64,000 nt of DNA from an uncultured Chlorobiaceae bacterium (GCA_903843305.1 CAIMPI010000016.1:62001-126000), one strand, 5' to 3'; positions 37,819 through 47,734 are shown, counted from the stretch's first letter. Notes: generated by a model from the sequence alone, not told the origin. Program-made: numbers and translations.

Positions 37819-38265
37819 CTACACCCCATCAATTCTCGCCAGCAGATCCTTCATAGGCTGATAAAGTATCGGCAGAAAGTCGCTATAGGCCAGCAGAACC
37901 TTTCCCGTTTCATCAACAAGCACGTATGCACGTTGCGACATGCCCAGGAAACCGAGGGCATCGTAGGCTTTTGCCACTGTTTTTTCGGTATCGCTAAGCA
38001 GGGTGAAGGGGAGCTGATTGCGTTCGGCAAAGCTTTTGTGCGAAGCACTACTGTCCGAGCTGATGCCAAGCACTGCAATGCCGCGTTTAGTGAATTCCAG
38101 GACATTGTTCCGGTAATCGCACAATTGGGCGGTACAAACCGGTGTGTCGTCGCCCGGATAAAAGATGATCAGTACTTTCTTTCCGATGAAGTCGCTGAGA
38201 GAGACGCTTTTACCTTCGGAATCGGGCAGGGTAAATGCAGGTGCTTTTGTTTTTTCTGCTATCAT
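37819..38265 (-). CDS. bcp: PrxQ/BCP-type peroxiredoxin
   Basis: ATG 38265 (MIAEKTKAPAFTLPDSEGK) gives 148 residues. The peroxidatic Cys44 is in TPVCTAQLCDYR with the resolving Cys49 five residues later (C-X4-C), the PrxQ/bacterioferritin comigratory protein pattern. It reduces peroxides with thioredoxin as donor. Upstream in-frame codons up to 38367 would add a hydrophobic N-terminus (ILLSTSVFLYFIY), which could represent a membrane anchor if translated, but the shorter form fits the family. Confidence 0.9.
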   Translation of the reverse strand: MIAEKTKAPAFTLPDSEGKSVSLSDFIGKKVLIIFYPGDDTPVCTAQLCDYRNNVLEFTKRGIAVLGISSDSSASHKSFAERNQLPFTLLSDTEKTVAKAYDALGFLGMSQRAYVLVDETGKVLLAYSDFLPILYQPMKDLLARIDGV

Positions 38266-38687
38266 GGTGAAGGCTGTTTTGGTATTGATACTCCGAGCTT
38301 CTGACAGTGTGAGCAACTTGTTCTTGTAAATGAAATATAAAAAAACACTTGTTGACAATAGTATCACTCTTTTAATGACTATAAAATAAAATATGACAAA
38401 AAAAGTCTTATATTTGAAATTAATAGTGCTGTTTAGACATTACCAGAATTACGTGAGGTGTGGTTTTGAAGATTTTTGTTTCTTGCGGCGGGAAAGGTGT
38501 ATTCTGCTTTTATTGCCTTATGTATATCTTAACTCAAAATTAATTATGAATATACTCTTTTTTTATGGTAGATGATTACTGTTTTCGCCGGCTTAAGGCT
38601 GGATGTTGTGATAAAGAAAGTTAATTGGCTATTATTCTTTTTTTAAAAAAAAGGGCTTGAGTCGTAACCAGGAATTTTGAAAGTATT
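38266..38687. other. 422-base AT-rich gap between bcp and nifS
   Basis: No gene, RNA or repeat could be recognised. The stretch is AT-rich and should carry the divergent promoters of bcp and the nifS-nifU-miaB unit. A 60-codon frame on the plus strand at 38393-38575 has no family resemblance or good ribosome-binding site and is not annotated. Confidence 0.4.
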
Positions 38688-39890
38688 ATGGCAGACATGA
38701 AGGTTTATTTTGATCACAATGCCACAACACCACTGCACCCGGAGGTGAAAAAGGAGATGATCGCGGGGATGGAGATGTTTGGTAATCCTTCCAGCATGCA
38801 CGCTTATGGGCGTGAAGCGAGGGCAAATATTGAAGATGCCCGCCGGAAAGTGGCTGATTTTATCGGGGCGAAAGAGAATGAAATTATCTTTGTAGGAAGC
38901 GGGTCGGAAGCAAACAATACTGTGCTTTCGCTTTTTGTATGCTCTTCCAGCCAGTGTATTCCGGGATCAAGACGCGGCACTATCATTACAACCAAAATTG
39001 AGCACCCCTGTGTTCTTGAGACATCCGAGTGCCTTGCTCATCAAGGCGTAAGGGTAAAATACCTTAATGTTGATCGATACGGTAAAATTGATCTCGATCA
39101 GCTTGCAGGTATGCTCGGAGATGATGTCGGTCTTGTCTCCGTCATGATGGCAAACAATGAGATCGGCACCTTGCAGGATATAGATGCCATTACAAAAATG
39201 GTTCATGAAAGCGGCGCTTATATGCACACCGATGCCGTACAGGCAGTTGGGAAGGTTCCTGTTGATGTTCGAAAGCTCGGTGTTGATTTTCTAACTATTT
39301 CTGCCCATAAGATATATGGTCCAAAAGGGGTCGGAGCGCTTTTTGTAAAACAGGGTATTCCCTACTGCCCGTTAATCAGGGGAGGTCATCAGGAGCGGGG
39401 CAGGCGCGCTGGAACCGAAAATACTTTGGGTATTCTCGGTATGGGAAGAGCGGTAGAGATGAGAATGATCGAAATGCCGGAAGAAGAGGAACGGTTGCTT
39501 CTTTTGAAGCAGGCACTGAGAAAGGGTATTGAGGAGAGTATTGATGATATTTATTTTAACGGTCATCCAACCGATGCTCTTGCCAGTACGCTCAATGTTT
39601 CGTTTACCGGAGTGGAAGGAGAGGCTATATTGCTCTATCTTGATCTTGAGGGCATTGCTGTTTCTACAGGATCGGCTTGTGCATCAGGTTCTCTGGATCC
39701 CTCTCATGTTCTTCTGGCGACGGGTGTTGATGCAGAACTTGCTCATGGTTCGATCCGGTTCAGCATGGGACGCGAAACTTCAATGCAGGAAGTTGAGTAT
39801 CTGCTCAACGTTTTGCCGCCAATAATTAAACGAATCAGAAACATGTCAACGGCATATATTAAAGGAGGATTGCATGCTACAAGCAGGTGA
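38688..39890 (+). CDS. nifS: Cysteine desulfurase, NifS/IscS type
   Basis: This 400-residue PLP enzyme draws sulfur from cysteine for Fe-S cluster assembly. It starts MADMKVYFDHNATTPLHPEV. PLP Lys lies in DFLTISAHKIYGPKGVGALFV, the cofactor His in TTKIEHPCVLE, and the catalytic Cys loop is SACASGSLDPSHVL. The short-loop form and the N-terminal FDHNATTP point to the NifS/IscS class, not SufS. It overlaps nifU by 17 bases, indicating translational coupling. Confidence 0.93.
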   Translation: MADMKVYFDHNATTPLHPEVKKEMIAGMEMFGNPSSMHAYGREARANIEDARRKVADFIGAKENEIIFVGSGSEANNTVLSLFVCSSSQCIPGSRRGTIITTKIEHPCVLETSECLAHQGVRVKYLNVDRYGKIDLDQLAGMLGDDVGLVSVMMANNEIGTLQDIDAITKMVHESGAYMHTDAVQAVGKVPVDVRKLGVDFLTISAHKIYGPKGVGALFVKQGIPYCPLIRGGHQERGRRAGTENTLGILGMGRAVEMRMIEMPEEEERLLLLKQALRKGIEESIDDIYFNGHPTDALASTLNVSFTGVEGEAILLYLDLEGIAVSTGSACASGSLDPSHVLLATGVDAELAHGSIRFSMGRETSMQEVEYLLNVLPPIIKRIRNMSTAYIKGGLHATSR

Positions 39891-40485
39891 GTGGGCATAT
39901 AGTGAAAAATTGAAAGAACATTTCATGAATCCCAAAAATATTCTTCAGGGTGAGAATACCGATGATTTTGATGGTGTAGGAATGGAGGGTAATTTGCAGT
40001 GTGGAGACCAGATGATGGTCGTTATCAAGGTCGACAAGGCAAAAGAGATTATTACCGATTGCCAGTGGAAAACCTACGGATGTGCCAGTGCGATTGCCAG
40101 CACCTCGGTTCTTTCTGAAATGGTCAAAGGCATGACGCTTGATGATGCGTTTCATATTTCACCCAAAGAGGTTGCTCTGGAACTCGGAGGCCTTCCGGAT
40201 CACAAGATTCACTGTTCTGTGCTTGGCGACAAGGCATTGCGTGCCGCCATTAACAATTATTATACCCGCAATGGCCAGGAGGACAAGGTTAAGCAGGAGC
40301 AGGCCAAGGTGATTTGCCAGTGTATGAACATTACTGACCATGATATTGAAGATGCGGTGCTTGAAGGGGCGCGCACCTATTTTGAACTTCAGGAACGCAC
40401 CAAGTGTGGTACTGTCTGCGGCCAGTGCAAGGAGGAATCTGAGGCGCTGCTTGAAAAATACAAGCACATACATTTTGGTGCATGA
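39874..40485 (+). CDS. nifU: NifU-like Fe-S scaffold with BFD-like domain, lacking the Nfu domain
   Basis: This 203-residue protein has two domains. Residues about 1-130 form an IscU-type scaffold with Cys in [19 protein letters not shown] and [11 protein letters not shown]. Residues about 145-195 form a [2Fe-2S] BFD-like domain with CQCMN and CGTVCGQC. The third, C-terminal Nfu domain of full NifU is absent. The gene lies in the order nifS-nifU-miaB, with the start inside the end of nifS. It probably builds clusters for the Fe-S enzymes of this region. Confidence 0.9.
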   Translation: MLQAGEWAYSEKLKEHFMNPKNILQGENTDDFDGVGMEGNLQCGDQMMVVIKVDKAKEIITDCQWKTYGCASAIASTSVLSEMVKGMTLDDAFHISPKEVALELGGLPDHKIHCSVLGDKALRAAINNYYTRNGQEDKVKQEQAKVICQCMNITDHDIEDAVLEGARTYFELQERTKCGTVCGQCKEESEALLEKYKHIHFGA

Positions 40486-40486
40486 G

Positions 40487-41818
40487 ATGATGAGGGCAGA
40501 AAGAGGTAACACCTTTTTTATCCATACCTTCGGTTGTCAGATGAACCAGGCGGATTCCGGAATTATAGCATCCCTTCTCCAGGAGGAGGGATATGTTCCT
40601 GTGGAACATGAGGCGGAAGCAGGGATTGTTCTGCTCAATACCTGTGCGGTGAGGGAAAATGCGGTTGATCGTATTGAGCATTTTTTACAACGACTTCATG
40701 GTCAGAAAAAAAGAGATAAAGGCTTGATTGTCGGAGTAGCCGGATGTATTCCACAGTACCAGAGGGAAAAGATGTTTTCACTCTATCCGGCGATCGATTT
40801 TCTTGCTGGTCCAGACACTTATCGTACCATTCCCTCACTTGTCGAGCAGGTTCGGAGTGGTGGAAAGCTTTCGTCATTGGAGTTCAACTCTGCAGAAACT
40901 TATGAAGGTGTTGAGCCAGTGCGGCAGGGAGCGATCAGTGCCTTTGTTCCTGTCATGAGAGGTTGCAATAATATGTGTGCCTATTGTGTCGTGCCATTTA
41001 CCCGAGGTCGTGAACGCAGCCAGCCTTTTCGTTCGGTTATTCTTGAAGTACAGAAGCTTGTTGCTTCCGCTTACAAGGAGATTACTCTGATTGGGCAGAA
41101 TGTCAATTCCTATTGTGATGCTGAAGAGGGATATGATTTTGCAGCGTTGCTCGAAGCCGTAAGTCGTGAAGCGCCATCACTCAGAATCAGGTTTACGACA
41201 TCGCATCCCAAAGACATCTCCGAATCACTTGTCCGCACAATTGCTTCCCGTCCGAATATCTGCAATTCTATACATTTGCCGGTGCAGTCCGGTTCATCAA
41301 GAATGCTTGGTCTCATGAATCGCGATCATACCATTGAGGAGTACAGGGACAAAATCACCCTGATTCGTTCAGTGATTCCAGATGTGGCGCTTTCTACTGA
41401 TATTATAGCCGGATTTTGTGGAGAGCAGGAGGAGGATCACCAGGCATCGCTTGATCTTCTTAGCGATATCCGGTTTGACTCAGCCTACATGTTCTTTTAC
41501 TCAACCAGACCAGGAACTCTTGCCGCCAGAACGCTTGAGGATGATGTGCCGGAACCGGTCAAAAAACGGCGTTTGCAGGAGATTATCGATCTTCAGAACC
41601 GCATTTCTGGTGAACTTTTTCATGAAGCGATCGGCACTGTTGTTGAAGTGTTGGCCGAATCCGAAAGCCGGCGCTCTTCCGAGCAGCTCATGGGACGGAC
41701 GGCAGGCAACAGGGCTGTGGTTTTTGATCGGGAGAACTATCAGCCGGGTGATCTGCTGAACGTCATCATTACTGGTGCAACATCAGCAACTCTGACAGGA
41801 AGGCCTATACACCCTTAA
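40487..41818 (+). CDS. miaB: tRNA-2-methylthio-N6-dimethylallyladenosine synthase MiaB
   Basis: This protein of about 443 residues from ATG 40487 (or 40490) has the three MiaB domains: an N-terminal UPF0004 domain with [20 protein letters not shown] and VAGCIPQ cysteines for the second cluster, a radical-SAM CX3CX2C at [21 protein letters not shown], and a C-terminal TRAM domain. It adds the methylthio group to i6A37 of tRNA. It starts two bases after the nifU stop; a Met-Met pair begins the frame. The upstream in-frame codons overlap nifU and are rejected. Confidence 0.95.
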   Translation: MMRAERGNTFFIHTFGCQMNQADSGIIASLLQEEGYVPVEHEAEAGIVLLNTCAVRENAVDRIEHFLQRLHGQKKRDKGLIVGVAGCIPQYQREKMFSLYPAIDFLAGPDTYRTIPSLVEQVRSGGKLSSLEFNSAETYEGVEPVRQGAISAFVPVMRGCNNMCAYCVVPFTRGRERSQPFRSVILEVQKLVASAYKEITLIGQNVNSYCDAEEGYDFAALLEAVSREAPSLRIRFTTSHPKDISESLVRTIASRPNICNSIHLPVQSGSSRMLGLMNRDHTIEEYRDKITLIRSVIPDVALSTDIIAGFCGEQEEDHQASLDLLSDIRFDSAYMFFYSTRPGTLAARTLEDDVPEPVKKRRLQEIIDLQNRISGELFHEAIGTVVEVLAESESRRSSEQLMGRTAGNRAVVFDRENYQPGDLLNVIITGATSATLTGRPIHP

Positions 41819-41956
41819 ATTTAAGCATAAGTGAATTCCGGAGTCCTTCTCTTTATTTCGGAGTTTTTTATCTGGTGTGGTATTTGTAAATTCCCGTTCT
41901 GAAACACCTGAATTATTTAAACGGCCCTGAGTTGGGCTTCCGAGAGAAGTATAAGT

Positions 41957-42964
41957 ATGCCAGTTCCCGTAAAACTTGGGTTGATCGATAAAGTAAGAGC
42001 ACATCTTGAATTGCTTGATCCTGTCACCTGGATCAGCGTTTTTCCATGTCTTGCCGGAGGTGTTATGGCATCAGGCGCCATGCAGGGCACAGTTCACGAT
42101 TATCTTCTTCTTCTTGCTGTTTTTTTGATGTTTGGTCCTCTTGGCACCGGCTTCAGCCAGTCCGTCAATGACTGTTTTGATCTTGAACTGGACCGCGTCA
42201 ATGAGCCATCCCGTCCGATTCCTTCAGGTCGTCTGAGCGAGAAAGAGGGGTTATTGAACAGCATTATTGTTTTGTTGCTTGCTATCGGCACTGGATTGTT
42301 TCTGTGGATCCATATTGGGGGAATAAGGGGTTTGGTAATACTGATCTCAATATTGGTGGCTCTCTTTGTTGCTTATATCTATTCAGCACCACCTCTCAAA
42401 CTGAAAAAAAATATTCTTACATCGGCGCCTGCAGTCGGTTTTTCTTATGGTTTTGCTCCTTTTTTGTCTGCAAATGCTTTGTTTGGCGAATTACGTCCAG
42501 AGGCATTATGGCTTGCCAGCCTGAATTTTTTTATGGCGGTTGCCCTGATTATTCTGAATGATTTCAAATCGGCTGAAGGCGATAAAGAGGGTGGAATGAA
42601 GTCACTGACGGTCATGATAGGTGCAAGAAATACCTTTTTGGTATCTTTTATGATCATTGACATGGTTTTTGCTGTTATGGCTTACCTTTCGCTTACTTGG
42701 GGATTTATGATCCCTGCAATTTTTGTGTTGATTGGTCTTTCCCTGAACATGGTTATTCAGGTGAAGTTGTTACGTGATCCAAAGGGTGGATTATCCTTTG
42801 TGACTGGAGCGGTTGAAGATGGATTTGGCAATGCAATCGGAAAAAGTGACGTACAGGAACACAATACCTTTTTGAGGTTTCAGGTCATCAACAATATTTT
42901 GTTTTTAGTTAATAATCTTCTTGTGGCTGGTATGGTTGGCATGAAATACATTCACAGATTCTGA
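41957..42964 (+). CDS. bchK: Bacteriochlorophyll synthase, probably BchK (BChl c)
   Basis: This 335-residue polytopic UbiA-family prenyltransferase attaches an isoprenoid tail to bacteriochlorophyllide. The prenyl-diphosphate motif is NDCFDLELD (N71-D72-x2-D75-x3-D79), followed by NEPSRPIPSGRLS; the second Asp-rich motif is NDFKSAEGDKEGGMKSL. About nine helices are visible. Green sulfur bacteria have three such synthases (BchG, ChlG, BchK); BchK is chosen from the neighbouring kinase and cruC-like gene, a gene order I recall from Chlorobaculum tepidum. The subtype is inference. Confidence 0.72.
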   Translation: MPVPVKLGLIDKVRAHLELLDPVTWISVFPCLAGGVMASGAMQGTVHDYLLLLAVFLMFGPLGTGFSQSVNDCFDLELDRVNEPSRPIPSGRLSEKEGLLNSIIVLLLAIGTGLFLWIHIGGIRGLVILISILVALFVAYIYSAPPLKLKKNILTSAPAVGFSYGFAPFLSANALFGELRPEALWLASLNFFMAVALIILNDFKSAEGDKEGGMKSLTVMIGARNTFLVSFMIIDMVFAVMAYLSLTWGFMIPAIFVLIGLSLNMVIQVKLLRDPKGGLSFVTGAVEDGFGNAIGKSDVQEHNTFLRFQVINNILFLVNNLLVAGMVGMKYIHRF

Positions 42965-43018
42965 TATTTTAAATAATTCCTTTTTACAGGAGCGTAACTC
43001 TTAACTCATGGTGGCGCT

Positions 43019-43732
43019 ATGGATACTCTGCAGTCAACATTCTTTTCGCTGCCGGTGGTGTGGCATAATGCACTGGTTACTCTTCTGACCTTCATCTATG
43101 TTTTCAGCGTGCCTCCTCTTATGGATTACCTGGTGACCAATCACTCGCTTCCAAGGGATATCAGCCGAAAAATCACCCATATCTGTGCCGGATCGGCCAT
43201 TATTTTTCTTCCGCTTTTTGTGGATGGAGGCTGGTCACAGTATCTTAACATTACCGTTTTTGCCGTCTGGACACTTTTGCTGATTCAGAAAGGGCTGTTT
43301 GCTGCCGATGATGACCAGGCAGTGAAAACCATGACCCGTACTGGTGACAAGCGTGAACTGCTCAAAGGGACACTTTATTTTGTGATTGTTGCCATGATCT
43401 GTGGTACCATCTACTACAAACAGCCTGCAGGGGTTCTGGCAATGGCCATGCTTGGCTGGGGTGATGGTCTGGCACCGATAGTCGGTACCCGTTATGGGAA
43501 AATGAAATACCATGTGCTCAGTGATAAAAGTGTTGAGGGAAGTCTTGCTTTCCTCGTTGGCAGTCTTGCTGCAGGCCTCTTTTTTTCCCATCTCATTGTT
43601 CCTGAATCGTTTAATGTTGGAAAAATTGTGGTTATTGCTCTGATTGCAACCCTTGTCGAAGGAGTCAGTCCCAAGGAAGTTGATAACCTGACCATTCCTC
43701 TTGCAGTAATTGCTGCTTCCCGTTTTTTGTGA
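43019..43732 (+). CDS. Phytol/dolichol kinase-like membrane protein
   Basis: This 237-residue polytopic protein belongs to the CTP-dependent isoprenol kinase family (VTE5/SEC59/DGK1). Recognisable parts are SRKITHICAGSAIIFL and the catalytic-type GWGDGLAPIVGTRYGKMKYHV and KSVEGSLAFLVGSLAAGLF. It is 55 bases after bchK. The pairing suggests it phosphorylates phytol or farnesol to regenerate the tail donor for the synthase; this is inference from context. Confidence 0.75.
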   Translation: MDTLQSTFFSLPVVWHNALVTLLTFIYVFSVPPLMDYLVTNHSLPRDISRKITHICAGSAIIFLPLFVDGGWSQYLNITVFAVWTLLLIQKGLFAADDDQAVKTMTRTGDKRELLKGTLYFVIVAMICGTIYYKQPAGVLAMAMLGWGDGLAPIVGTRYGKMKYHVLSDKSVEGSLAFLVGSLAAGLFFSHLIVPESFNVGKIVVIALIATLVEGVSPKEVDNLTIPLAVIAASRFL

Positions 43733-43753
43733 GATGAACTAAAGAGGGAGGAA

Positions 43754-44485
43754 ATGTCGGCAATTTATTTCATAAGTGACATTCATTTAGGTCTTCAGGA
43801 CGAAAAAAGCGAGCAGCTCAAGCTGGACAAAATCGAACGACTTTTTGCCACGATCAAGGCGGAAGGTCGTTCTCTCTATATGCTTGGAGATATTCTTGAT
43901 TACTGGATGGAATTTCACCATGTTATTCCAAAGGGATTTACCAGATTTTTTTGTTTGTTGTCCGATCTTGTGCGCCACAACATTAAGGTCGTCTATGTTG
44001 CGGGAAACCATGATTTTTATCTTGGTCGTTTTTTTGATGATGAGCTCGGGATCAAAACGGCCTATGGTATGCATGAACTGCTTCTCGACGGTCGTAAATT
44101 TGTGATTGCCCATGGCGATGGTTTGGGGAAAGGTGATTTCAGCTATAAGCTTTTTGCACGTTTTATCAGGAACCGCTTCAACATTTCTTTTCTGTCAGGG
44201 ATGCATCCAGATCTGGCTATTGGTATCATGAAAGGTTTATCACAGTTGAGTCGAGCGCATAAACCTGTGAACCTTGTTTTTGAAACTGATCGTTTGTTAA
44301 ACTTTGCAGAATCATTGGCCGCTGAAAAAGAGTTTGATTATTTTGTTTGTGGTCATAATCATGTTAAGGGCGTAAGGGAACTTTCATCTGGAGCCAGCAA
44401 GTATATCAATCTCGGAACGTGGATTGACGGCAGTTCACCTTATGGAGTGTTCAAGAATGGATTTTTTCAGCTCATGGAGCTATAA
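43754..44485 (+). CDS. lpxH: UDP-2,3-diacylglucosamine diphosphatase-like metallophosphoesterase
   Basis: This 243-residue calcineurin-type phosphatase has the metal motifs YFISDIHLGL, LGDILDYWMEF, YVAGNHDFYLG, AHGDGLGKGD and CGHNHVKG. The pattern fits LpxH, which cleaves UDP-2,3-diacylglucosamine to lipid X in lipid A synthesis. The residue pattern after SDIHLG differs from E. coli, and an LpxH2-type homologue is possible. It follows the kinase gene by 21 bases. Confidence 0.82.
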   Translation: MSAIYFISDIHLGLQDEKSEQLKLDKIERLFATIKAEGRSLYMLGDILDYWMEFHHVIPKGFTRFFCLLSDLVRHNIKVVYVAGNHDFYLGRFFDDELGIKTAYGMHELLLDGRKFVIAHGDGLGKGDFSYKLFARFIRNRFNISFLSGMHPDLAIGIMKGLSQLSRAHKPVNLVFETDRLLNFAESLAAEKEFDYFVCGHNHVKGVRELSSGASKYINLGTWIDGSSPYGVFKNGFFQLMEL

Positions 44486-44512
44486 CGTTAATAATTATAG
44501 ATAGTTTTTGTT

Positions 44513-45397
44513 ATGAGTAATGTAAACAAGGTGCTGAAACTTGGGCTGCCGAAAGGGAGTTTGCAGGATTCAACCATTGATCTCTTTGCGCAGGCAGGAT
44601 TTCATTTTTCTGTTCAGAGCCGTTCATATTTTCCTTCCATTGATGATGATGAGCTGGAAGCTATACTCATCAGGGCACAAGAGATGGCCCATTACGTTGA
44701 ATTAGGTGCTTTTGATGTTGGTCTGACCGGTAAGGACTGGATTATTGAAACGGATGCTGACGTTGTAGAGGTTGCTGACCTTGTCTATTCAAAAGCATCA
44801 ATGAGGCCGGTACGCTGGGTGCTTTGCGTTCCGGAGAACTCAACAGTCATGTCGGTTAAAGACCTTGAAGGCAAGCATATTGCTACTGAAGTCGTCAATA
44901 TTACAAAGAAATACCTTGCCAGAAACGGGGTCAATGCTTCGGTTGAATTCAGTTGGGGCGCTACAGAAGTCAAACCACCGGATCTTGCTGATGCTATTGT
45001 TGAGGTGACAGAAACAGGCTCTTCACTCAGAGCAAACAAGCTGAGGATTGTTGATACTATTCTTGAATCCAATACAAAACTGATTGCCAACAAAAATTCC
45101 TGGAATGACCCATGGAAAAGGGAAAAGATTGAGAATATGGCTATGCTGTTGCTTGGCGCCATTAATGCCCAAGGTAAAGTAGGGCTGAAAATGAATGCTC
45201 CGAAATCTTCTCTTGACAAGATTATTGCCATCATTCCAGCCTTGCGTCAGCCGACTATTTCCAGCCTTGCTGAAGAGCAGTGGGTGGCGCTTGAGGTTAT
45301 CGTTACGGAAAAAATTGTACGCAAACTGATCCCGGAGCTGAAACGTGCCGGTGCTGAAGGTATTTTTGAGTATAATATCAATAAACTGATCGACTGA
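44513..45397 (+). CDS. hisG: ATP phosphoribosyltransferase, long form
   Basis: This 294-residue enzyme catalyses the first step of histidine biosynthesis. Motifs are [34 protein letters not shown], the PRPP-binding region [14 protein letters not shown], and a C-terminal ACT-like regulatory domain (from about residue 215) that marks the long, HisZ-independent form. A terminator follows 27 bases later. It lies apart from other his genes. Confidence 0.95.
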   Translation: MSNVNKVLKLGLPKGSLQDSTIDLFAQAGFHFSVQSRSYFPSIDDDELEAILIRAQEMAHYVELGAFDVGLTGKDWIIETDADVVEVADLVYSKASMRPVRWVLCVPENSTVMSVKDLEGKHIATEVVNITKKYLARNGVNASVEFSWGATEVKPPDLADAIVEVTETGSSLRANKLRIVDTILESNTKLIANKNSWNDPWKREKIENMAMLLLGAINAQGKVGLKMNAPKSSLDKIIAIIPALRQPTISSLAEEQWVALEVIVTEKIVRKLIPELKRAGAEGIFEYNINKLID

Positions 45398-45424
45398 AAG
45401 AGTTCTCCATACTTATGAACCATC

Positions 45425-45450
45425 AGGCTGTCCGGGAGGGCAGCCTTTTT
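45425..45450 (+). terminator. Intrinsic terminator after hisG
   Basis: AGGCTGTCC-GGGA-GGGCAGCCT forms a nine-pair stem (one T-G) followed by T5. It ends just before the start of the glycosyltransferase gene at 45461, so that gene needs its own promoter or read-through. Confidence 0.8.
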
Positions 45451-45460
45451 TATCGTTATC

Positions 45461-46600
45461 ATGCTGTTTTTCTATCAGATACTGGTACTGTTGTTATTAC
45501 TGGTATTTCTGGGAATTGTGCTGAGAAACCTGGTTGACCTTCCCGGTATACCGACAAGCACTCCACAATCAGGACCCTTTGTTTCAGTTCTGGTGCCTGC
45601 CCGTAATGAAGCGCTGAATATTGAGCGATGTGTGCGTTCGCTTTTGCTGCAGGACTACGGAACATTCGAGATTCTTGTCCTTGATGACGGCTCAACTGAT
45701 GCAACGCCGGAGCTGTTGCTTTCTCTTGTCGGTGAGTCGGGTGGGCGCCTGCGCTCTCTTAAAGGTGAAGCGCTTCCTGAGGGATGGCATGGCAAGTCAT
45801 GGGCTTGTTTTCAGCTTGGACGTCAGGCTAAAGGTGAATTGCTGCTTTTTACCGATGCTGATACCATTCACAAGCCTGATGCACTTCGTCGTTCCGTAGC
45901 GGCCCTGCAGGCATCCAGAGCCGACATGCTTTCTTTGACACCGTACCAGGAGCTTGGCTCATTCTGGGAAAAGCTTGTAGTGCCGATGGTCTATTTTATT
46001 CTTATGTGTTTTCTGCCTCTTCGGCTTGTCCGTACTAACCCGAACCCGGCGTTCAGTTTTGCCAACGGTCAGTTTATTCTGTTCCGTAAGGATTTGTATG
46101 AAAGCATCAACGGTCATGCTGCCGTCAAGGGCAATATTGTTGAAGATGTATGGCTTTGTATGGCGGTGAAAAAAGCAGGTGGCACTGTTGCTGCGTTTAA
46201 TGGTACTGATTTGGTCAGTTGCAGAATGTATCGCAATGGCAAAGAGGTTTGGGATGGGTTTTCAAAAAATCTTTTTGCTGGTCTCGGGTACAAGACACCT
46301 GTTTTTTTTGCCATGATTGTCATGACGGCATTATTGTACATTGCTCCGTATGCGTTTCTCTTCTGGTCGCTGTGGACAGGAGAGTTCAGCGTCTCACTTT
46401 TCTGGCTTCCACTTTCGCAGGTCGCTGTTGTTCTGCTCAGCAGGATCATTATTGCGATTGTATTCCGTCAACCACTTTTGGCAGTGCTTTTTCATGTTTT
46501 CTCCCTGACAGTATTGATTGCTATAGCCTTTAACTCGTTTTTCAGTATAAAATTTGGCAAAGGTGCCTCATGGAAAGGCAGGAACTACAATTTTTCCTGA
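45461..46600 (+). CDS. cruC: GT2 glycosyltransferase, probable chlorobactene glucosyltransferase CruC
   Basis: This 379-residue membrane-linked glycosyltransferase has an N-terminal helix (residues 1-22), a GT2 core with VSVLVPARNEALNIERC, VLDDGSTDATP and the DxD motif LLFTDADT, and C-terminal helices (about 285-370). By recollection of gene order in Chlorobaculum tepidum (bchK and cruC close together) and by overall form, it is a candidate CruC, which glucosylates chlorobactene in chlorosomes. A general GT2 function cannot be excluded. Confidence 0.65.
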   Translation: MLFFYQILVLLLLLVFLGIVLRNLVDLPGIPTSTPQSGPFVSVLVPARNEALNIERCVRSLLLQDYGTFEILVLDDGSTDATPELLLSLVGESGGRLRSLKGEALPEGWHGKSWACFQLGRQAKGELLLFTDADTIHKPDALRRSVAALQASRADMLSLTPYQELGSFWEKLVVPMVYFILMCFLPLRLVRTNPNPAFSFANGQFILFRKDLYESINGHAAVKGNIVEDVWLCMAVKKAGGTVAAFNGTDLVSCRMYRNGKEVWDGFSKNLFAGLGYKTPVFFAMIVMTALLYIAPYAFLFWSLWTGEFSVSLFWLPLSQVAVVLLSRIIIAIVFRQPLLAVLFHVFSLTVLIAIAFNSFFSIKFGKGASWKGRNYNFS

Positions 46601-46720
46601 CAGAGGAGAGAATTCGGGGAAGGTGATATTTTTTTTTAAATTGCACGATAAAAATCAGTATCTCCAATCTGGCGATCTGTTGCAGGCAAAAGAGTATCAA
46701 TTCAAACAAGAGTAGTACTT

Positions 46721-47671
46721 ATGGGTTTCTTATCGAACATATTCGGGAAAAAGGAAGTGGAGCTCAAACTCCCAAAGGTTATTGAGGATGTCAATCTTAT
46801 AAAGACTATGGAAGGTCATCTTGACCGCGTCTTGGGCGTGAAATTCAGCTCTGACGGCAAAAAACTTGTCAGTGGCAGTTTTGACGAAACAGTAATGCTG
46901 TGGGATGTGGAGTCCGGTCAAAGCCTGATCACCATGAAAGGACATGATACCTGGGTTGAGTGCATTGATTACAGCCGCGATGGCAAACGGCTTGCCAGTG
47001 GAAGTACCGACAGTACGGTAAGAATCTGGGATGCTGCGACCGGTCAATGTCTGCATTTGTGTAAAGGCCATGATACAGCGGTACGTATGGTTGCGTTCAG
47101 CCCGGACAGTAAGGTTGTGGCGAGCTGTTCACGTGATACTACAATTCGGCTCTGGGATGTCGAAACCGGAAAAGAGTTGTCAAGGATTCTCGGTCATAAA
47201 TCATATATTGAGTGCCTTGCCTACAGCCATGATGGCACAAGGCTTGCAAGCTGCGGTGAAGAACCGGTCATAAAAATCTGGGATGTTGAAACGGGCAAAA
47301 ATATTGCCAATTACAAGACAGACGACAGGCTTTCACATGCCTTGGCTTTCAGTCCTGACGACAAGCTTATTGCTTTTTGTGGACGAGATGCTCTGGTCAA
47401 GATTCTTGATGCCGCAAGTGGAGAGATTATCAAGGTTCTTGAGGGTCATCAAGACGCAGTGCGGAGTGTCTGCTTTACTCCTGACGGCAAAAAAGTTGTT
47501 AGTGCGGCAAATGATGAGTCGGTCAGGTTGTGGGACATAGAGTCAGCCAAGCAGCTCCACCTCTATCGTGGTCATGTTCTCGAAGTGCAGTCAGTTGATG
47601 TTTCTCCTGACGGCAAAATAATTGCAAGCGGAAGCGATGACCGGAAAATAAAGCTCTGGGGAATCGTGTAG
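46721..47671 (+). CDS. Seven-blade WD40 repeat protein
   Basis: This 316-residue protein is made almost wholly of seven WD40 repeats, each with a GH-like start and WD end (e.g. LDRVLGVKFSSDGKKLVSGSFDETVMLWDV). The fifth blade is degenerate, lacking GH and reading ILD for WD. The N-terminus MGFLSNIFGKKEVELK has no signal peptide, so a cytoplasmic scaffold is likely. WD40 proteins act as interaction platforms. The partner is unknown; the gene stands alone, between cruC and csp. Confidence 0.85.
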   Translation: MGFLSNIFGKKEVELKLPKVIEDVNLIKTMEGHLDRVLGVKFSSDGKKLVSGSFDETVMLWDVESGQSLITMKGHDTWVECIDYSRDGKRLASGSTDSTVRIWDAATGQCLHLCKGHDTAVRMVAFSPDSKVVASCSRDTTIRLWDVETGKELSRILGHKSYIECLAYSHDGTRLASCGEEPVIKIWDVETGKNIANYKTDDRLSHALAFSPDDKLIAFCGRDALVKILDAASGEIIKVLEGHQDAVRSVCFTPDGKKVVSAANDESVRLWDIESAKQLHLYRGHVLEVQSVDVSPDGKIIASGSDDRKIKLWGIV

Positions 47672-47703
47672 TCGCCGTGTATTTTTGGTTTTACAGTATT
47701 TTG

Positions 47704-47734
47704 AGGCTCTTTATGAGAGCTTGAAGTTTTTTTT
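47704..47734 (+). terminator. Weak terminator candidate after the WD40 gene
   Basis: AGGCTCT-TTATG-AGAGC makes a short imperfect stem, followed after six bases by T8. It lies 33 bases after the WD40 stop. Confidence 0.45.

Noticed and set aside
38393-38575. 60-codon plus-strand frame in the gap before nifS
   Set aside because: It is AT-rich, has no ribosome-binding site and no family resemblance.
40340-40486. N-terminal extension of MiaB upstream of 40487
   Set aside because: The extra 49 codons overlap the end of nifU out of frame and are not similar to any MiaB; the start at 40487 fits the family.
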